A stretch of DNA of 64,000 bases from Massilia sp. Root133 (GTDB taxonomy: Bacteria; Pseudomonadota; Gammaproteobacteria; Burkholderiales; Burkholderiaceae_D): positions 500,978-564,977 of the forward strand of contig NZ_LMEW01000001.1 of assembly GCF_001426525.1 (NCBI RefSeq), given 5' to 3'. The translations under genes and the position numbers were made by a program. Shown piece after piece: positions 56,427 to 64,000 of this stretch (positions are counted from its first letter, which is position 1; each line of letters starts with the position of its first letter). The notes beneath the pieces were generated by a model. The model made no database searches. It was not told the origin of the DNA and saw nothing but the letters and a program-made list of their open reading frames with translations.

Positions 56427-56841
56427 AGGTATCGTCTTCGCCGTGCAGCAGGCGTTGCATGATCGTAAATTGTTCAGCCATCAGGTTGCCGTTGCGCGTC
56501 GTCGCCTGCTTGCAGTCGCGCACGAGCGTCTCGAGCTGTTCCCAGTCGGCCTGGCCGCGCGTGCGCTGCGGCGCCGGCAGGCTGCCGAACAGGTCGTCCA
56601 TCGTCGCTTGCTGGCCCAGCAGGGCGCGCACGAGCTGCACGCGCTGCTGGCGGCGCTGTTCCATCGCGTCCAGCTCGGGCGTGAGGGCTTCGGCCAGCAG
56701 CGCCAGCTCGGTGGCGCGGTGGCGCATGGCGGCCTGGAATTGACGTTCCAGCAGGTCGCGGATCGTGCCGCAGGCGGTCATGTCGGCCTGGACACCGTCC
56801 AGCAGGCGCGCGACGGCCTGGTCGCGGGTCATGCGGCTCAT
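56413..56841 (-). CDS. flgN: FlgN-type flagellar export chaperone
   Basis: A 142-residue, mostly helical protein. The pattern LLERQFQAAMRHRATELALLAEALTPELDAMEQRRQQRVQLV and the C-terminal LVRDCKQATTRNGNLMAEQF match FlgN, the export chaperone for FlgK and FlgL. It is 4 bp after flgM. Lateral systems have the same flgM-flgN pairing. Confidence 0.85.
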   Translation of the reverse strand: MSRMTRDQAVARLLDGVQADMTACGTIRDLLERQFQAAMRHRATELALLAEALTPELDAMEQRRQQRVQLVRALLGQQATMDDLFGSLPAPQRTRGQADWEQLETLVRDCKQATTRNGNLMAEQFTIMQRLLHGEDDTYAPR

Positions 56842-56845
56842 GGGG

Positions 56846-57124
56846 TCAAGCCTTGCTGCCGTGGAAGCGCTGGATCAGGCCGGCCAGGCGGCCCGCGTCG
56901 AACGGCAGTTCGCCCTTGGCCAGCGCGTCGCGCAGCTCGGCCACGCGGGCGGCGTCGAAGTCGGGCAGGGCGCCAAGCGCTTTCTGGGCCGGCTGCAGCA
57001 TGGCGGATTCGAGGGCGTCGTTGCCCGCCGGGGCGGCAACCGGGGCGGCCGCCGGCGCGGCGGCTGCGCCGCCCGCCTGCGGGGCGATCGAGACGGAAGG
57101 CGAAGAGGCGCTGGAAATCTTCAT
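56846..57124 (-). CDS. flgM: Anti-sigma-28 factor FlgM
   Basis: A 92-residue protein from the ATG complementary to 57122-57124, chosen for its GAGG RBS. A start at 57157 overlapping the motB stop by 4 bp would add 11 residues. The N-terminal half is Ala/Pro-rich and disordered; the C-terminal helix region (FDAARVAELRDALAKGELPFDAGRLAGLIQRF) is the FliA-binding part of FlgM. It blocks FliA until the hook is complete. The partner fliA is in the same locus. Confidence 0.87.
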   Translation of the reverse strand: MKISSASSPSVSIAPQAGGAAAAPAAAPVAAPAGNDALESAMLQPAQKALGALPDFDAARVAELRDALAKGELPFDAGRLAGLIQRFHGSKA

Positions 57125-57153
57125 GCGTGGTCCTCGGGTTTTCGATTGAATCG

Positions 57154-58122
57154 TCATGGTTTCTTTACCATCTGGCTGCGCAGGTCCTTCAGCGCCGGAT
57201 CGTCCGTTTTGGACGTGGACGCATCGGAGGTCAGGGCTTCGGTATCCGCCGGAGTGCCGAACATGGTCTTGATGGCAGCCGCTTGCTTGCTGGTCAGGAT
57301 TAACAATTCGATACGGCGGTTGGTCGAGGCATCCGGATGGGCCGCATCGATCGGGGCGCGGTCGGCCATGCCGACCAGTTGCAGGATGCTTTCGCTGCGC
57401 ATGCCGCCGATGAGCAGTTCGGACCGCGCAGCCAGAGCGCGGTTGACCGACAGGCTCCAGTTGGAATAGCTGGTCGGTCCGGCCTTAGTGTACTGCAAGG
57501 AGTCCGTGTGGCCTACGATCAACATCTGATTTTCCATCTTTTCGAACAGCGGTGCCATCGCACGCAACAGTTTTGCGAATTTGGCGGTCGGCAGCGGGCT
57601 GCCGCGCACGAACATGCCCTGGCGGTCGGTGTCGTGCAACATCACGCGCAGGCCGTCCGGCGTGATCACGGCGGCAAGGTTCGATGCGAGGCCGGCGTCC
57701 ACGCTCATCTGCTCGAGCCGGTGCGCCAGCGCGGCCAGTTCGGACGGCGATTCGTACTTCGTGCGGACCGTATCGGTATTCGCCTTGGCGCCCGCGGCCG
57801 GGCCTTCGGCGCCGCCGTTGCTCTTCGGGAGCTGGAAGCGTTCGATCAGGCTGCCGGCGGGGCTCGATTTGACTTCCGGCTTGCCGCCCGTGCCTTCGAG
57901 CAGGCCGCTGGCCGTGTTGTCGCGCACGATGTTCTTGGTTTGCTGGGCTTCGCGCGCGGCGATCAGCCACAGCACGAGGAACAGCGCCATCAGCGCCATG
58001 CAGAAGTCGGCGAACGCGACCTTCCACGCGCCGCCGTGTTCGTCGTCGTGATGCTTGCCGCCGCCACGCTTGACGATGGTCGCTTCGTGCTTGTCGGCGG
58101 CGGCTTTCTTGGTAGCTTGCAC
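57154..58122 (-). CDS. motB: Flagellar motor stator protein MotB (lateral, LafU-like)
   Basis: A 322-residue protein with GTG start and GGAG 6 nt upstream. One membrane helix (~35-54) carries the essential proton-binding Asp39 in VAFADFCMALMALFLVLWL. This sequence is MotB-type (proton-driven) rather than PomB. The OmpA-like peptidoglycan-binding domain is at ~190-290 (MLIVGHTDSLQYT, SNWSLSVNRALAARSELL). The C-terminal tail is Ser/Thr/Asp-rich. It pairs with MotA 14 bp upstream. Confidence 0.94.
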   Translation of the reverse strand: MQATKKAAADKHEATIVKRGGGKHHDDEHGGAWKVAFADFCMALMALFLVLWLIAAREAQQTKNIVRDNTASGLLEGTGGKPEVKSSPAGSLIERFQLPKSNGGAEGPAAGAKANTDTVRTKYESPSELAALAHRLEQMSVDAGLASNLAAVITPDGLRVMLHDTDRQGMFVRGSPLPTAKFAKLLRAMAPLFEKMENQMLIVGHTDSLQYTKAGPTSYSNWSLSVNRALAARSELLIGGMRSESILQLVGMADRAPIDAAHPDASTNRRIELLILTSKQAAAIKTMFGTPADTEALTSDASTSKTDDPALKDLRSQMVKKP

Positions 58123-58135
58123 TTATCGCTCCAGA

Positions 58136-59023
58136 TCAGGCCTTGCGCCTGGCGCCGGCGTCCTCGCCGTCGGCCATCGCGTTGATCCACGCTTCGAGCT
58201 GGGCGAAGCTGGGCTTGGTGTTCAGCTGGATCAGGCGGCGGCCCGCGTCGATCGCCAGCAGGGGCGGCTTGCCGGCGACGTGGGTGCACAGCACGACCTT
58301 CACGGTTTCCATGGTCGACGCTTCGGAATTGACCAGCTGTTTCATCATGCCGGAGATCGGATCGAGCACGCCATAGCAGAAGAAGATGCCGATGAACGTG
58401 CCGACCATCGCGGCGCCGACGTGTTCGGCGATCTCGGCGGTATCGGCCCCTTCGCCGACCGAGTTCATCGTGATCACGATGCCCAGCACGGCGGCCAGGA
58501 TGCCGAAGCCCGGCATGGCCTCGGCGATCTTGTGCAGCGATTTCGACGGCTGGGTCAGTTCGTCGTGGATGGCCTCGAGTTCCTGTTCGAGCACGCCTTC
58601 CAGTTCATGGGCGTTGATCTTGCCCATTGCCATCAGGCGGAAGTTGTCGACGATGAACGCCAGCAGCTTCGGCTCTTCGAGGATCCGCGGATAGCGCTGG
58701 AACATCGGGCTGTCCTTCGGCGCCTCGACGTGAGCGTCGAGCGCCTTCAGGCCGCCCGCGGCCGTCTGCAGCAGTTCGTACATCAGCAGCAGGAGCTGGC
58801 GCTGGAATTCGGAGTCGTGCTTGTGCTTGCTCGCGACCTTCCTGACCTGGGAAAACAGTTCGGCCAGCACGTGCTTGGGGTTGCCCAGCACGAGTGCGCC
58901 GACGGCGGCGCCACAGATGACGAGCATCTCGGTCGGTTGCCAGATGGCGAGGGCGCTGCCGCCCATCATGAGGTAGCCGCCGAACACGGCACCGAGCACG
59001 ATGAGAATGCCAAGGATTTGCAT
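58136..59023 (-). CDS. motA: Flagellar motor stator protein MotA (lateral, LafT-like)
   Basis: A 295-residue protein with four membrane helices (~3-22, ~32-52, ~170-190, ~203-222). The charged cytoplasmic loop includes MFQRYPRILEEPKLLAFIVDNFRLM, the rotor-contact region with the Arg/Glu pair of MotA. PGFGILAAVLGIVITMNSV is typical of helix 3. AAAGG-like RBS. Located just downstream of fliA. Confidence 0.95.
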   Translation of the reverse strand: MQILGILIVLGAVFGGYLMMGGSALAIWQPTEMLVICGAAVGALVLGNPKHVLAELFSQVRKVASKHKHDSEFQRQLLLLMYELLQTAAGGLKALDAHVEAPKDSPMFQRYPRILEEPKLLAFIVDNFRLMAMGKINAHELEGVLEQELEAIHDELTQPSKSLHKIAEAMPGFGILAAVLGIVITMNSVGEGADTAEIAEHVGAAMVGTFIGIFFCYGVLDPISGMMKQLVNSEASTMETVKVVLCTHVAGKPPLLAIDAGRRLIQLNTKPSFAQLEAWINAMADGEDAGARRKA

Positions 59024-59051
59024 GATTGTTATACCTTTCTTGTCTGGTCGT

Positions 59052-59792
59052 TCAGGCCTGGGCCAGCGCCGCTTTCATCTTGGCCAGCGCACTCTTGTTG
59101 AGCTGGCAGACGCGGGCGTCGGACAGGTCGAGCACGGCCGCGATTTCCTTGTAGCTGAGCTCGAATTCATAAATCATCTGGATCACGCGCTGCTCGCGTT
59201 CGTTCAGGGCGCCCAGTGCCTGCTCCAGGCTGCGGCGCACCATGAACTGTTCTTCCGGACCGGGGGCGTTGTGGGCGCGCTCGGTCGCTTCCTGCAGCAC
59301 GTCGTCGAAGCTGAGCAGCTCCTCGGCAACGTCATCCAGCAGGAACTGGCGCCAGTCTTCCTGGCTGACGCCGAGCGCGTCCGCCGCTTCCTTGTCGTTC
59401 GGCTCGCGGCCGAGCTTGCGGGTGAGGGCGCGCACGGCGTCGCGCATCTTGTGGCTGTCCTGGCGCACGGCGCGCGGGCGCCAGTCCTGGCGGCGCAGCT
59501 CGTCGAGGATCGCGCCGCGCACGCGCAGCGACGCGTAGCTGGCGAAGCCGGTGTCCGGGGTGCCGTAGCGGCGCAGCGCTTCGAGCAGGCCCATCAGCCC
59601 GATCTGCTCCATGTCTTCGCGTCCCATCGCGCCCGACACCTGCGACGTGAGCTGGCGCGCGATGCGCTTGACGAGCGGCGCATAGGCGACGAGGTGTTTC
59701 TGCTCTTCGGCCGCGCTCATGGCCGCATGGATGGCGGCGTCGGCATATTCGCTGCTGGCGTAGCTGTCGGCGTAGTCGGTCATGTAACCCAC
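59052..59792 (-). CDS. fliA: Flagellar sigma factor FliA (sigma-28; lateral LafS-like)
   Basis: A 246-residue sigma-28: region 2 (HLVAYAPLVKRIARQLTSQ, EDMEQIGLMGLLEALRRYG, FASYASLRVRGAILDELRRQDW), region 3 and region 4 (LNEREQRVIQMIYEFELSYKEIAAVLDLSDARVCQLNKSAL). GTG start with GGGG 5 nt before it; ATG three codons later is possible. It lies between fliL and motA, the position of lafS in lateral flagellar loci, and should drive late genes such as flagellin (outside the window). Confidence 0.94.
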   Translation of the reverse strand: MGYMTDYADSYASSEYADAAIHAAMSAAEEQKHLVAYAPLVKRIARQLTSQVSGAMGREDMEQIGLMGLLEALRRYGTPDTGFASYASLRVRGAILDELRRQDWRPRAVRQDSHKMRDAVRALTRKLGREPNDKEAADALGVSQEDWRQFLLDDVAEELLSFDDVLQEATERAHNAPGPEEQFMVRRSLEQALGALNEREQRVIQMIYEFELSYKEIAAVLDLSDARVCQLNKSALAKMKAALAQA

Positions 59793-59806
59793 GTTGTCCC
59801 CGATGG

Positions 59807-60277
59807 TTATTCGATGATCAGCTTGCCGATCATGACTTGCACGAACGGTTTTTCCGTGTGCTCGTGCTCATAATTGGCGTCGAAGGATTTGTTCAGTTCT
59901 TCCGCGTACTGTTCCACCGTCATGCCGGCCGCTTCCTTCATCGTGTAGGCCGACAGGGTACGCACCGCCAGGCTGCGCAGCAGCGGCAGGTTTTCCTTCG
60001 TTTCCTTTTCCTTCGCCGCTTCCGTCGACAAGACGAGGTCGGTCGACAGGTAGTGGGTGTCGGCGTCGTCCGGGCCGCGGCGCAGCATCACGATGACCTT
60101 GTCCAGCGTCACGTACTTGACCGGCTTGCCTTCCCTGGCCTTTTCCGCTTCCGCTTTTTTCGCCGCGCCGGCGGCTGCCGCGGGCTTGGGCATGAACCAC
60201 CAGACCGCGCCACCCGCACCGGCCGCGCTCACGATCACGGCGCCGGCGATGGCAATAATCATTTTCATTTTGCTCAT
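59807..60277 (-). CDS. fliL: Flagellar basal body-associated protein FliL
   Basis: A 156-residue inner-membrane protein. One membrane helix (~5-28, IIAIAGAVIVSAAGAGGAVWWF), then an Ala/Lys linker and the stomatin-like periplasmic domain (YVTLDKVIVMLRR, HYLSTDLVLSTEAA, end KPFVQVMIGKLIIE). FliL supports the stator. 14 bp upstream of fliA. Confidence 0.92.
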   Translation of the reverse strand: MSKMKMIIAIAGAVIVSAAGAGGAVWWFMPKPAAAAGAAKKAEAEKAREGKPVKYVTLDKVIVMLRRGPDDADTHYLSTDLVLSTEAAKEKETKENLPLLRSLAVRTLSAYTMKEAAGMTVEQYAEELNKSFDANYEHEHTEKPFVQVMIGKLIIE

Positions 60278-60319
60278 GTTGGTACTTGCGCCCGAAAGCG
60301 CTCTCGATTCGTCCGTTGC

Positions 60320-61474
60320 TTACGAGTCGCGGCCGAGATTGAACACGGACGCGGGGTTGCCGGCTTCGGCCAGACCGCGGCCGGGCTCGTTGTCCTGGTC
60401 GCGGCCTTGCTGGCGGCCGCGGCCCTGCTGCTGCGGGTCGCCGAACGGCGCCGCATTGTTCTTGGGTGCCGGTGTCACCGTCACGGCGACCTCCGTGTAC
60501 TGGCGCTGCGACAAATCGTTGCGCAGGTTGTCGCTGACGGTCTGCAGCTGGCGCAGCACGTCACCGTTGGTGGCCGAGATATTCACTTCCAGCGTGCCGG
60601 CGCTGTGGCGGATCGCGATGTCGATGCGGCCCAGTTGGGGCGGCTCGATGCTGATCGTGGCCTGCTGCACGTTGCCCGCGACGTGGACGTTCAGGCGGTC
60701 GCCCAGCGTTTCCTGCAGAGTCTGGCGCCATGCCGTCGGCGGACCGGCCAGCTTGACGGTGTCGGCGGCCGGCTGGGCAGCCGGCAAGGTCACGGCGCCC
60801 GCAACCGGCGCGGCCGTGGCGGTGCCCGGCTGGACGCCCTGCGCGCCGGACCCGTCCGTCGCAGCGTCCTGGCCGCCGGTACCGGCGTTGCCGTTGGCGG
60901 GATTGCCCTGGACGGCCAGGCGCACGGTGGTGGCGGTCGCATCCTGCTGGGCGGCTTGCGCGAGCACGGCCTGCGGCAGGGCCACCGGTGCGCGGCGGAC
61001 GTCCTGGCCCGAGACTGCGAGCGGCTGCGCCGGCGTGTCGGCCTTGCCGGCCTCATCCGTGCCGGCGTGCGTGCCGCCCTGGGCAGCCTGCACGGCCTGG
61101 GTGACCTGTTGCGGCGACAGCGGCATCAGCGGCATCGTCATCGCGGCCAGCAGGGGATTGTCCGGCGTGGTGGCGGCGTCGGCCGGCGCGGTGTCGGTCG
61201 CGGCGTCGGTGGGCGCGCTCGCTTGCGCGGCGGCGGCGTCCGCTGCCGGATCCGCCGCGGCGTCCGTCGGCACCTGTGCGCCCGCGACGTTCTGCAGGCC
61301 GAGCCAGCGGGCGAACGTCTTGCCCGGCGCCGGCGCCGGCGCCGGCGCAGTACCGGCGGCCGTGGATTGCGCGGGTGCCGCCGCGGTCGGTGCGTCCTTG
61401 GTGGCAGCCGGGGCATTCGCCTGCTTGGCGGCCGGCAGGGCCGACGTGGACGGGTTTACGGTGTTGAGCATCAT
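60320..61474 (-). CDS. fliK: Flagellar hook-length control protein FliK
   Basis: About 384 residues from the ATG complementary to 61472-61474, 6 nt after AGGA; ATGs at 61480 and 61471 are alternatives. The N-terminal ~270 residues are Ala/Pro/Gln/Thr-rich and disordered, as in FliK rulers. The C-terminal domain (~275-370, WRQTLQETLGDRLNVHV, PPQLGRIDIAIRHSAGTLEVNI) is Flg_hook PF02120-like. The tail is Gln/Arg/Gly-rich. It measures hook length and switches export specificity. Confidence 0.9.
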   Translation of the reverse strand: MMLNTVNPSTSALPAAKQANAPAATKDAPTAAAPAQSTAAGTAPAPAPAPGKTFARWLGLQNVAGAQVPTDAAADPAADAAAAQASAPTDAATDTAPADAATTPDNPLLAAMTMPLMPLSPQQVTQAVQAAQGGTHAGTDEAGKADTPAQPLAVSGQDVRRAPVALPQAVLAQAAQQDATATTVRLAVQGNPANGNAGTGGQDAATDGSGAQGVQPGTATAAPVAGAVTLPAAQPAADTVKLAGPPTAWRQTLQETLGDRLNVHVAGNVQQATISIEPPQLGRIDIAIRHSAGTLEVNISATNGDVLRQLQTVSDNLRNDLSQRQYTEVAVTVTPAPKNNAAPFGDPQQQGRGRQQGRDQDNEPGRGLAEAGNPASVFNLGRDS

Positions 61475-61476
61475 GG

Positions 61477-61806
61477 TCATTCCTGGCTTGCGCCTGATTC
61501 TGTTTCGCTGTGCATCGCGTAGGCGATCCAGCCGTCCTTGTTGGCGCGCATCTCTTCCAGGCGCGGTTCGAGCGCGCGCGCGGCGGCGGCCACGTGGCGC
61601 GCGGCCGTGTCGTGCTGGGCACGCACGCGTTCCAGCGCGGCGCGTTCCCCGGCGGTCCACGGGCCCTGTGCGGCGAGCGCGTGCAAGGCCGGGAAGAGGG
61701 CACGGGCCTGTTCGCCCAGCCGGTCCCAGTCCTGGCGCGCGGCGGCGTCCTGCAGGGTATTGCCCAACAGCGCCAGCCGTGCAAGCCGGTCGGTCCGGTC
61801 AGCCAT
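61477..61806 (-). CDS. fliT: FliT-like flagellar chaperone (LafX-like)
   Basis: A 109-residue helical protein located directly after fliS and before fliK. Size, all-helical pattern and position match FliT/LafX, the export chaperone for FliD. Sequence conservation in this family is low, so the call rests mainly on context. The start overlaps the fliS stop by 8 bp. Confidence 0.75.
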   Translation of the reverse strand: MADRTDRLARLALLGNTLQDAAARQDWDRLGEQARALFPALHALAAQGPWTAGERAALERVRAQHDTAARHVAAAARALEPRLEEMRANKDGWIAYAMHSETESGASQE

Positions 61807-62188
61807 TACGCGCCTGTACGCCGGCCCAGCCCTGGCGGATGGTGGTCAGGATGCGCACGACCTCGTCGATCATCGCCGGGTCCTGCTTGATGCCGGCGCC
61901 ATGCAGGTGCGTGACGCAGAAGTCGTACAGGTTGGCGAGGTTGGCGACGACCTGGCCGCCGGTCTCGAAATCGAGCGAGCTGGACAGGCCGTTGATGATG
62001 TCGACGCATTTGTTGATGCTGTTGGCGCGCTGTTCGTAGCGCTTGGCCACGATGTGGGCGCGGGCGCGCGCCAGTTCGTCGAGCAGGCCGTCGGTCAGCA
62101 CCAGGACGAGTTCGATCGGCGAGGCGCGCGACGTTTGCGCGTCCAGGCTGGTGGCGTGATAGCTGCTGTAGGCTTCGGTATAAGACAT
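61799..62188 (-). CDS. fliS: Flagellin export chaperone FliS
   Basis: A 129-residue four-helix protein: AYSSYHATSLDAQTSRASPIELVLVLTDGLLDELARARAHI near the start and the SINKCVDIINGLSSSLDFETGGQVVANLANLYDFCV stretch are FliS signatures. It prevents premature flagellin polymerisation. 10 bp after fliD. Confidence 0.95.
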   Translation of the reverse strand: MSYTEAYSSYHATSLDAQTSRASPIELVLVLTDGLLDELARARAHIVAKRYEQRANSINKCVDIINGLSSSLDFETGGQVVANLANLYDFCVTHLHGAGIKQDPAMIDEVVRILTTIRQGWAGVQARNG

Positions 62189-62198
62189 CTCGAATCTC

Positions 62199-63656
62199 TC
62201 AGTTGGATGAGTTGCTGTTGAACAGCGCGCTGAACATCGAAGAATTGTTTTGCATGGTCGACTGCAGGGCCTGCAGGGCGGTGTACTGTTTCAGGTAGCG
62301 CTGATAGGCCGCGTTGTACTTGTCATCGAGGTCCGTCTGGCGCTCGGTCAGGCGCGACTGCAGACTGCTGTTGGCGTCGGTACGCTCCTGGATCTGGCCG
62401 GTGGTCGCATTGCTCCACATGTTCAGGTAGGTGTTCAGCGAGCCCGCGATGCCTGTCGGTGCCGACGTGCTGGCCGTACCGATCAGCGTGTCGAGGCCGG
62501 TCGGATTGACGGCCAGCTGCTTTTGCAGGCGCGCCGAATCCAGGCTGAGGGTGCCGTCGTGCGCGGCCGTGATGCCGTAGCTGGCCAGCGACAGCACGCC
62601 GCTCGGCCGCAGCAGGTCGACGACGCGGTTGCGCAGCGCGGTCACGCCCGCGTCGTGAGCAAACGCGCCGGCCGCGACGTTGTTCTTGGGGTCGCCCGCC
62701 GAGAGGAGACCGTCGAGTGCGCTCTTGAGTTTGTTGTAGGCGTCGACGAACGCCTGCACGTTCGCCGTCGTGCCGGTGGCGTTGCCGCCCACCGTCAAGG
62801 TGATCGGCGTGGCGCCCGGCGCCTGGGCCTTGGTCGCCGTGAACGATACGCCGTCGATGTTCGTGAAGGTGTTCGACGCCTGCTTGACTTCCGTCGTGGG
62901 GTCGGTGGGATCGCCGAAGTTGACGATGGCGTCCTGGGCCGTACTCATGACCGTGGGCGCGGCGTTCAGGGCGGCCTGCAGGTTGGCGTCGAGCACGCCG
63001 GTCGTATCGAGCGAGATGGTGTTCGCCGCGCCGGTTTTCGTCGACGACAGCACGAGACGCGACGTCGCGCTGGCGCCGGTGCCGATCGTGACGATGCCGG
63101 CCGTGACCTTGCCGCCATTGTCGGCGGACTGGTTGATGGCCACCGCAAGCTCGCGCGCGGTGAGCGTGCCGTTCTTGTCCGCATCGGCGGCGGCGAGGTC
63201 GACGTTGATGGTGACGGGGGTCGCGGCGAGGTCGGCCGGGTCGGCCAGGTTCAGCTTCAATACGCCGGGCTGGTAGGTGCCATCGGGCTGCTGTTCCGCG
63301 CTCAGGTCGAAGTCGCCCAGGTTGTAGGCGATCTGGCTCGGCGTGGCCACCTGCTTGACGAAGACGCTGTAGGCGCCGGGCGTCGCGGTCGAGCTGGCGG
63401 TGGCCGTACCAAGCGTCGTGTCGGACAACGTTGCGCTCTGGGCGAGCATCGACTTGCCGATGCCGGCCAGGCTGGCGAGGGACGTCTGGTAAGCGGAGAT
63501 CGCGGAGCTCAGCGTCGTCAGGGCCTTGGCCGTGGCGTTCGCCGTATTGGTCTGCGTGGTCAGCTGGGTCTGTGCACCTTCGATGTACTTGTCGGCCAGG
63601 GCCTTGGCGGTGCTGGTCGGGTCGTAGGTGGGGGCGGTGATCGCGCTCGTTGCCAT
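62199..63656 (-). CDS. fliD: Flagellar filament cap protein FliD
   Basis: A 485-residue cap protein starting at the ATG complementary to 63654-63656, with AGGAG 8 nt upstream; the longer start adds 12 residues without support. The N-terminal coiled region, central variable domains with Ala/Thr-rich beta-strands, and C-terminal region (TDANSSLQSRLTERQTDLDDKYNAAYQRYLKQYTALQALQSTMQ) fit FliD. It caps the filament and promotes flagellin assembly. First complete gene of the late flagellar operon here. Confidence 0.92.
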   Translation of the reverse strand: MATSAITAPTYDPTSTAKALADKYIEGAQTQLTTQTNTANATAKALTTLSSAISAYQTSLASLAGIGKSMLAQSATLSDTTLGTATASSTATPGAYSVFVKQVATPSQIAYNLGDFDLSAEQQPDGTYQPGVLKLNLADPADLAATPVTINVDLAAADADKNGTLTARELAVAINQSADNGGKVTAGIVTIGTGASATSRLVLSSTKTGAANTISLDTTGVLDANLQAALNAAPTVMSTAQDAIVNFGDPTDPTTEVKQASNTFTNIDGVSFTATKAQAPGATPITLTVGGNATGTTANVQAFVDAYNKLKSALDGLLSAGDPKNNVAAGAFAHDAGVTALRNRVVDLLRPSGVLSLASYGITAAHDGTLSLDSARLQKQLAVNPTGLDTLIGTASTSAPTGIAGSLNTYLNMWSNATTGQIQERTDANSSLQSRLTERQTDLDDKYNAAYQRYLKQYTALQALQSTMQNNSSMFSALFNSNSSN

Positions 63657-63670
63657 ATCGGTTCTCCTGC

Positions 63671-64000
63671 TTATGCGTTCTTTGCCAGCCACGACTGCGT
63701 GGCGATCTCGTCTTCGCGTTTGCGCTGCGTGCGTTCCTGCGCACGCGCATACGCGACCTCGTGTTGCTCCAGCACCTTGCCCAGCAGCTCGCGCCGCGTC
63801 CAGGCCTGGGCCAGATGCTTCTGCGCGACGGCCATGTCGGCCTCGTGCAACTGCAGGTCGGTCCGGTGCGTATCCGCCAGCGCGAACACGGCCTGCTTGT
63901 AATTGCCGCAGTTGATGGCCAGCGCCGGCGACAGCGCGCGCGCGCCGGCCGGCTGCCCCGACGGGCCGCTGCCTTCCGCCAGCGCCGTCAGGCGCTCCAC
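63671..64000 (-). CDS. fliJ: FliJ-like flagellar protein, 5' end outside window
   Basis: Open to the right edge; 109 residues visible. Predicted coiled coil with the ending QAWTRRELLGKVLEQHEVAYARAQERTQRKREDEIATQSW, in the style of FliJ, the export-gate general chaperone. The visible part lacks the N-terminus and sequence conservation is low, so another helical export protein is possible. The stop is 14 bp before the fliD start. Confidence 0.6.
   Translation of the reverse strand: MERLTALAEGSGPSGQPAGARALSPALAINCGNYKQAVFALADTHRTDLQLHEADMAVAQKHLAQAWTRRELLGKVLEQHEVAYARAQERTQRKREDEIATQSWLAKNA

Overview
The window is high-GC DNA, densely packed with genes. It looks like the chromosome of a betaproteobacterium of the Oxalobacteraceae (Massilia/Telluria-like). 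The evidence is the gene content (yhdP-nit-tldD, rimP-nusA-infB-rbfA-truB, a large rluB beside scpB), several very large TonB-dependent receptors, and short intergenic inverted repeats. The genus is an inference from gene order and style; no rRNA or tRNA gene is present to confirm it.

Layout. (1) 1-4280: end of yhdP, a Nit-type amidohydrolase, tldD and two small unknown genes. (2) 4277-16138: three TonB-dependent receptors on the minus strand. Among them lie a DAHP synthase gene (aroG) with an aromatic-rich leader peptide and attenuator, and a TPR-Asp/Asn hydroxylase. (3) 16461-20106: a peptide-type ABC transporter (two permeases plus a double ATPase) without a binding protein. (4) 20213-25554: a DedA-rhodanese fusion, glucokinase with a HexR-like operator, a ~300-nt structured region before scpB, scpB and rluB. 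(5) 25672-35080: the translation/transcription block rimP-nusA-infB, rbfA-truB, a small membrane protein and typA.

(6) 35302-45093 is the most unusual part. Four secreted paralogues carry, directly after a Sec signal peptide, a motif like the double-glycine leaders of bacteriocins (consensus LxPLxDxELxxVxGxDG). The same region encodes a stand-alone exported C39-type cysteine peptidase with a complete catalytic set, an outer-membrane barrel, a FadL-like barrel, a DUF2059-like protein, and a membrane protein. That membrane protein joins a tandem MshEN-type c-di-GMP-binding motif to a fifth copy of the leader-like motif. Two AraC-type regulators sit inside the region. The layout resembles the poorly characterised 'Fil' putative pilus cluster of Acinetobacter. 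The proposed processing and c-di-GMP control are inferences.

(7) 45136-64000: a flagellar locus almost entirely on the minus strand. It runs fliJ(partial)-fliD-fliS-fliT-fliK-fliL-fliA-motA-motB-flgM-flgN-muramidase, then flgA on the plus strand, then flgB-C-D-E-F-G-H-I-J-K-L and an unknown flagellin_IN-like gene. As I recall it, the order fliD-S-T-K-L-fliA-motAB next to flgMN/flgA/flgB-L is that of lateral (Flag-2) flagella, in which the motor genes and sigma-28 belong to the same locus. FlgJ is split: a 113-aa rod protein at 48521-48862 and a separate 240-aa muramidase 7 kb away. The flagellar locus meets the Fil-like cluster tail to tail, so a surface-motility system and a candidate c-di-GMP-linked surface system are neighbours.
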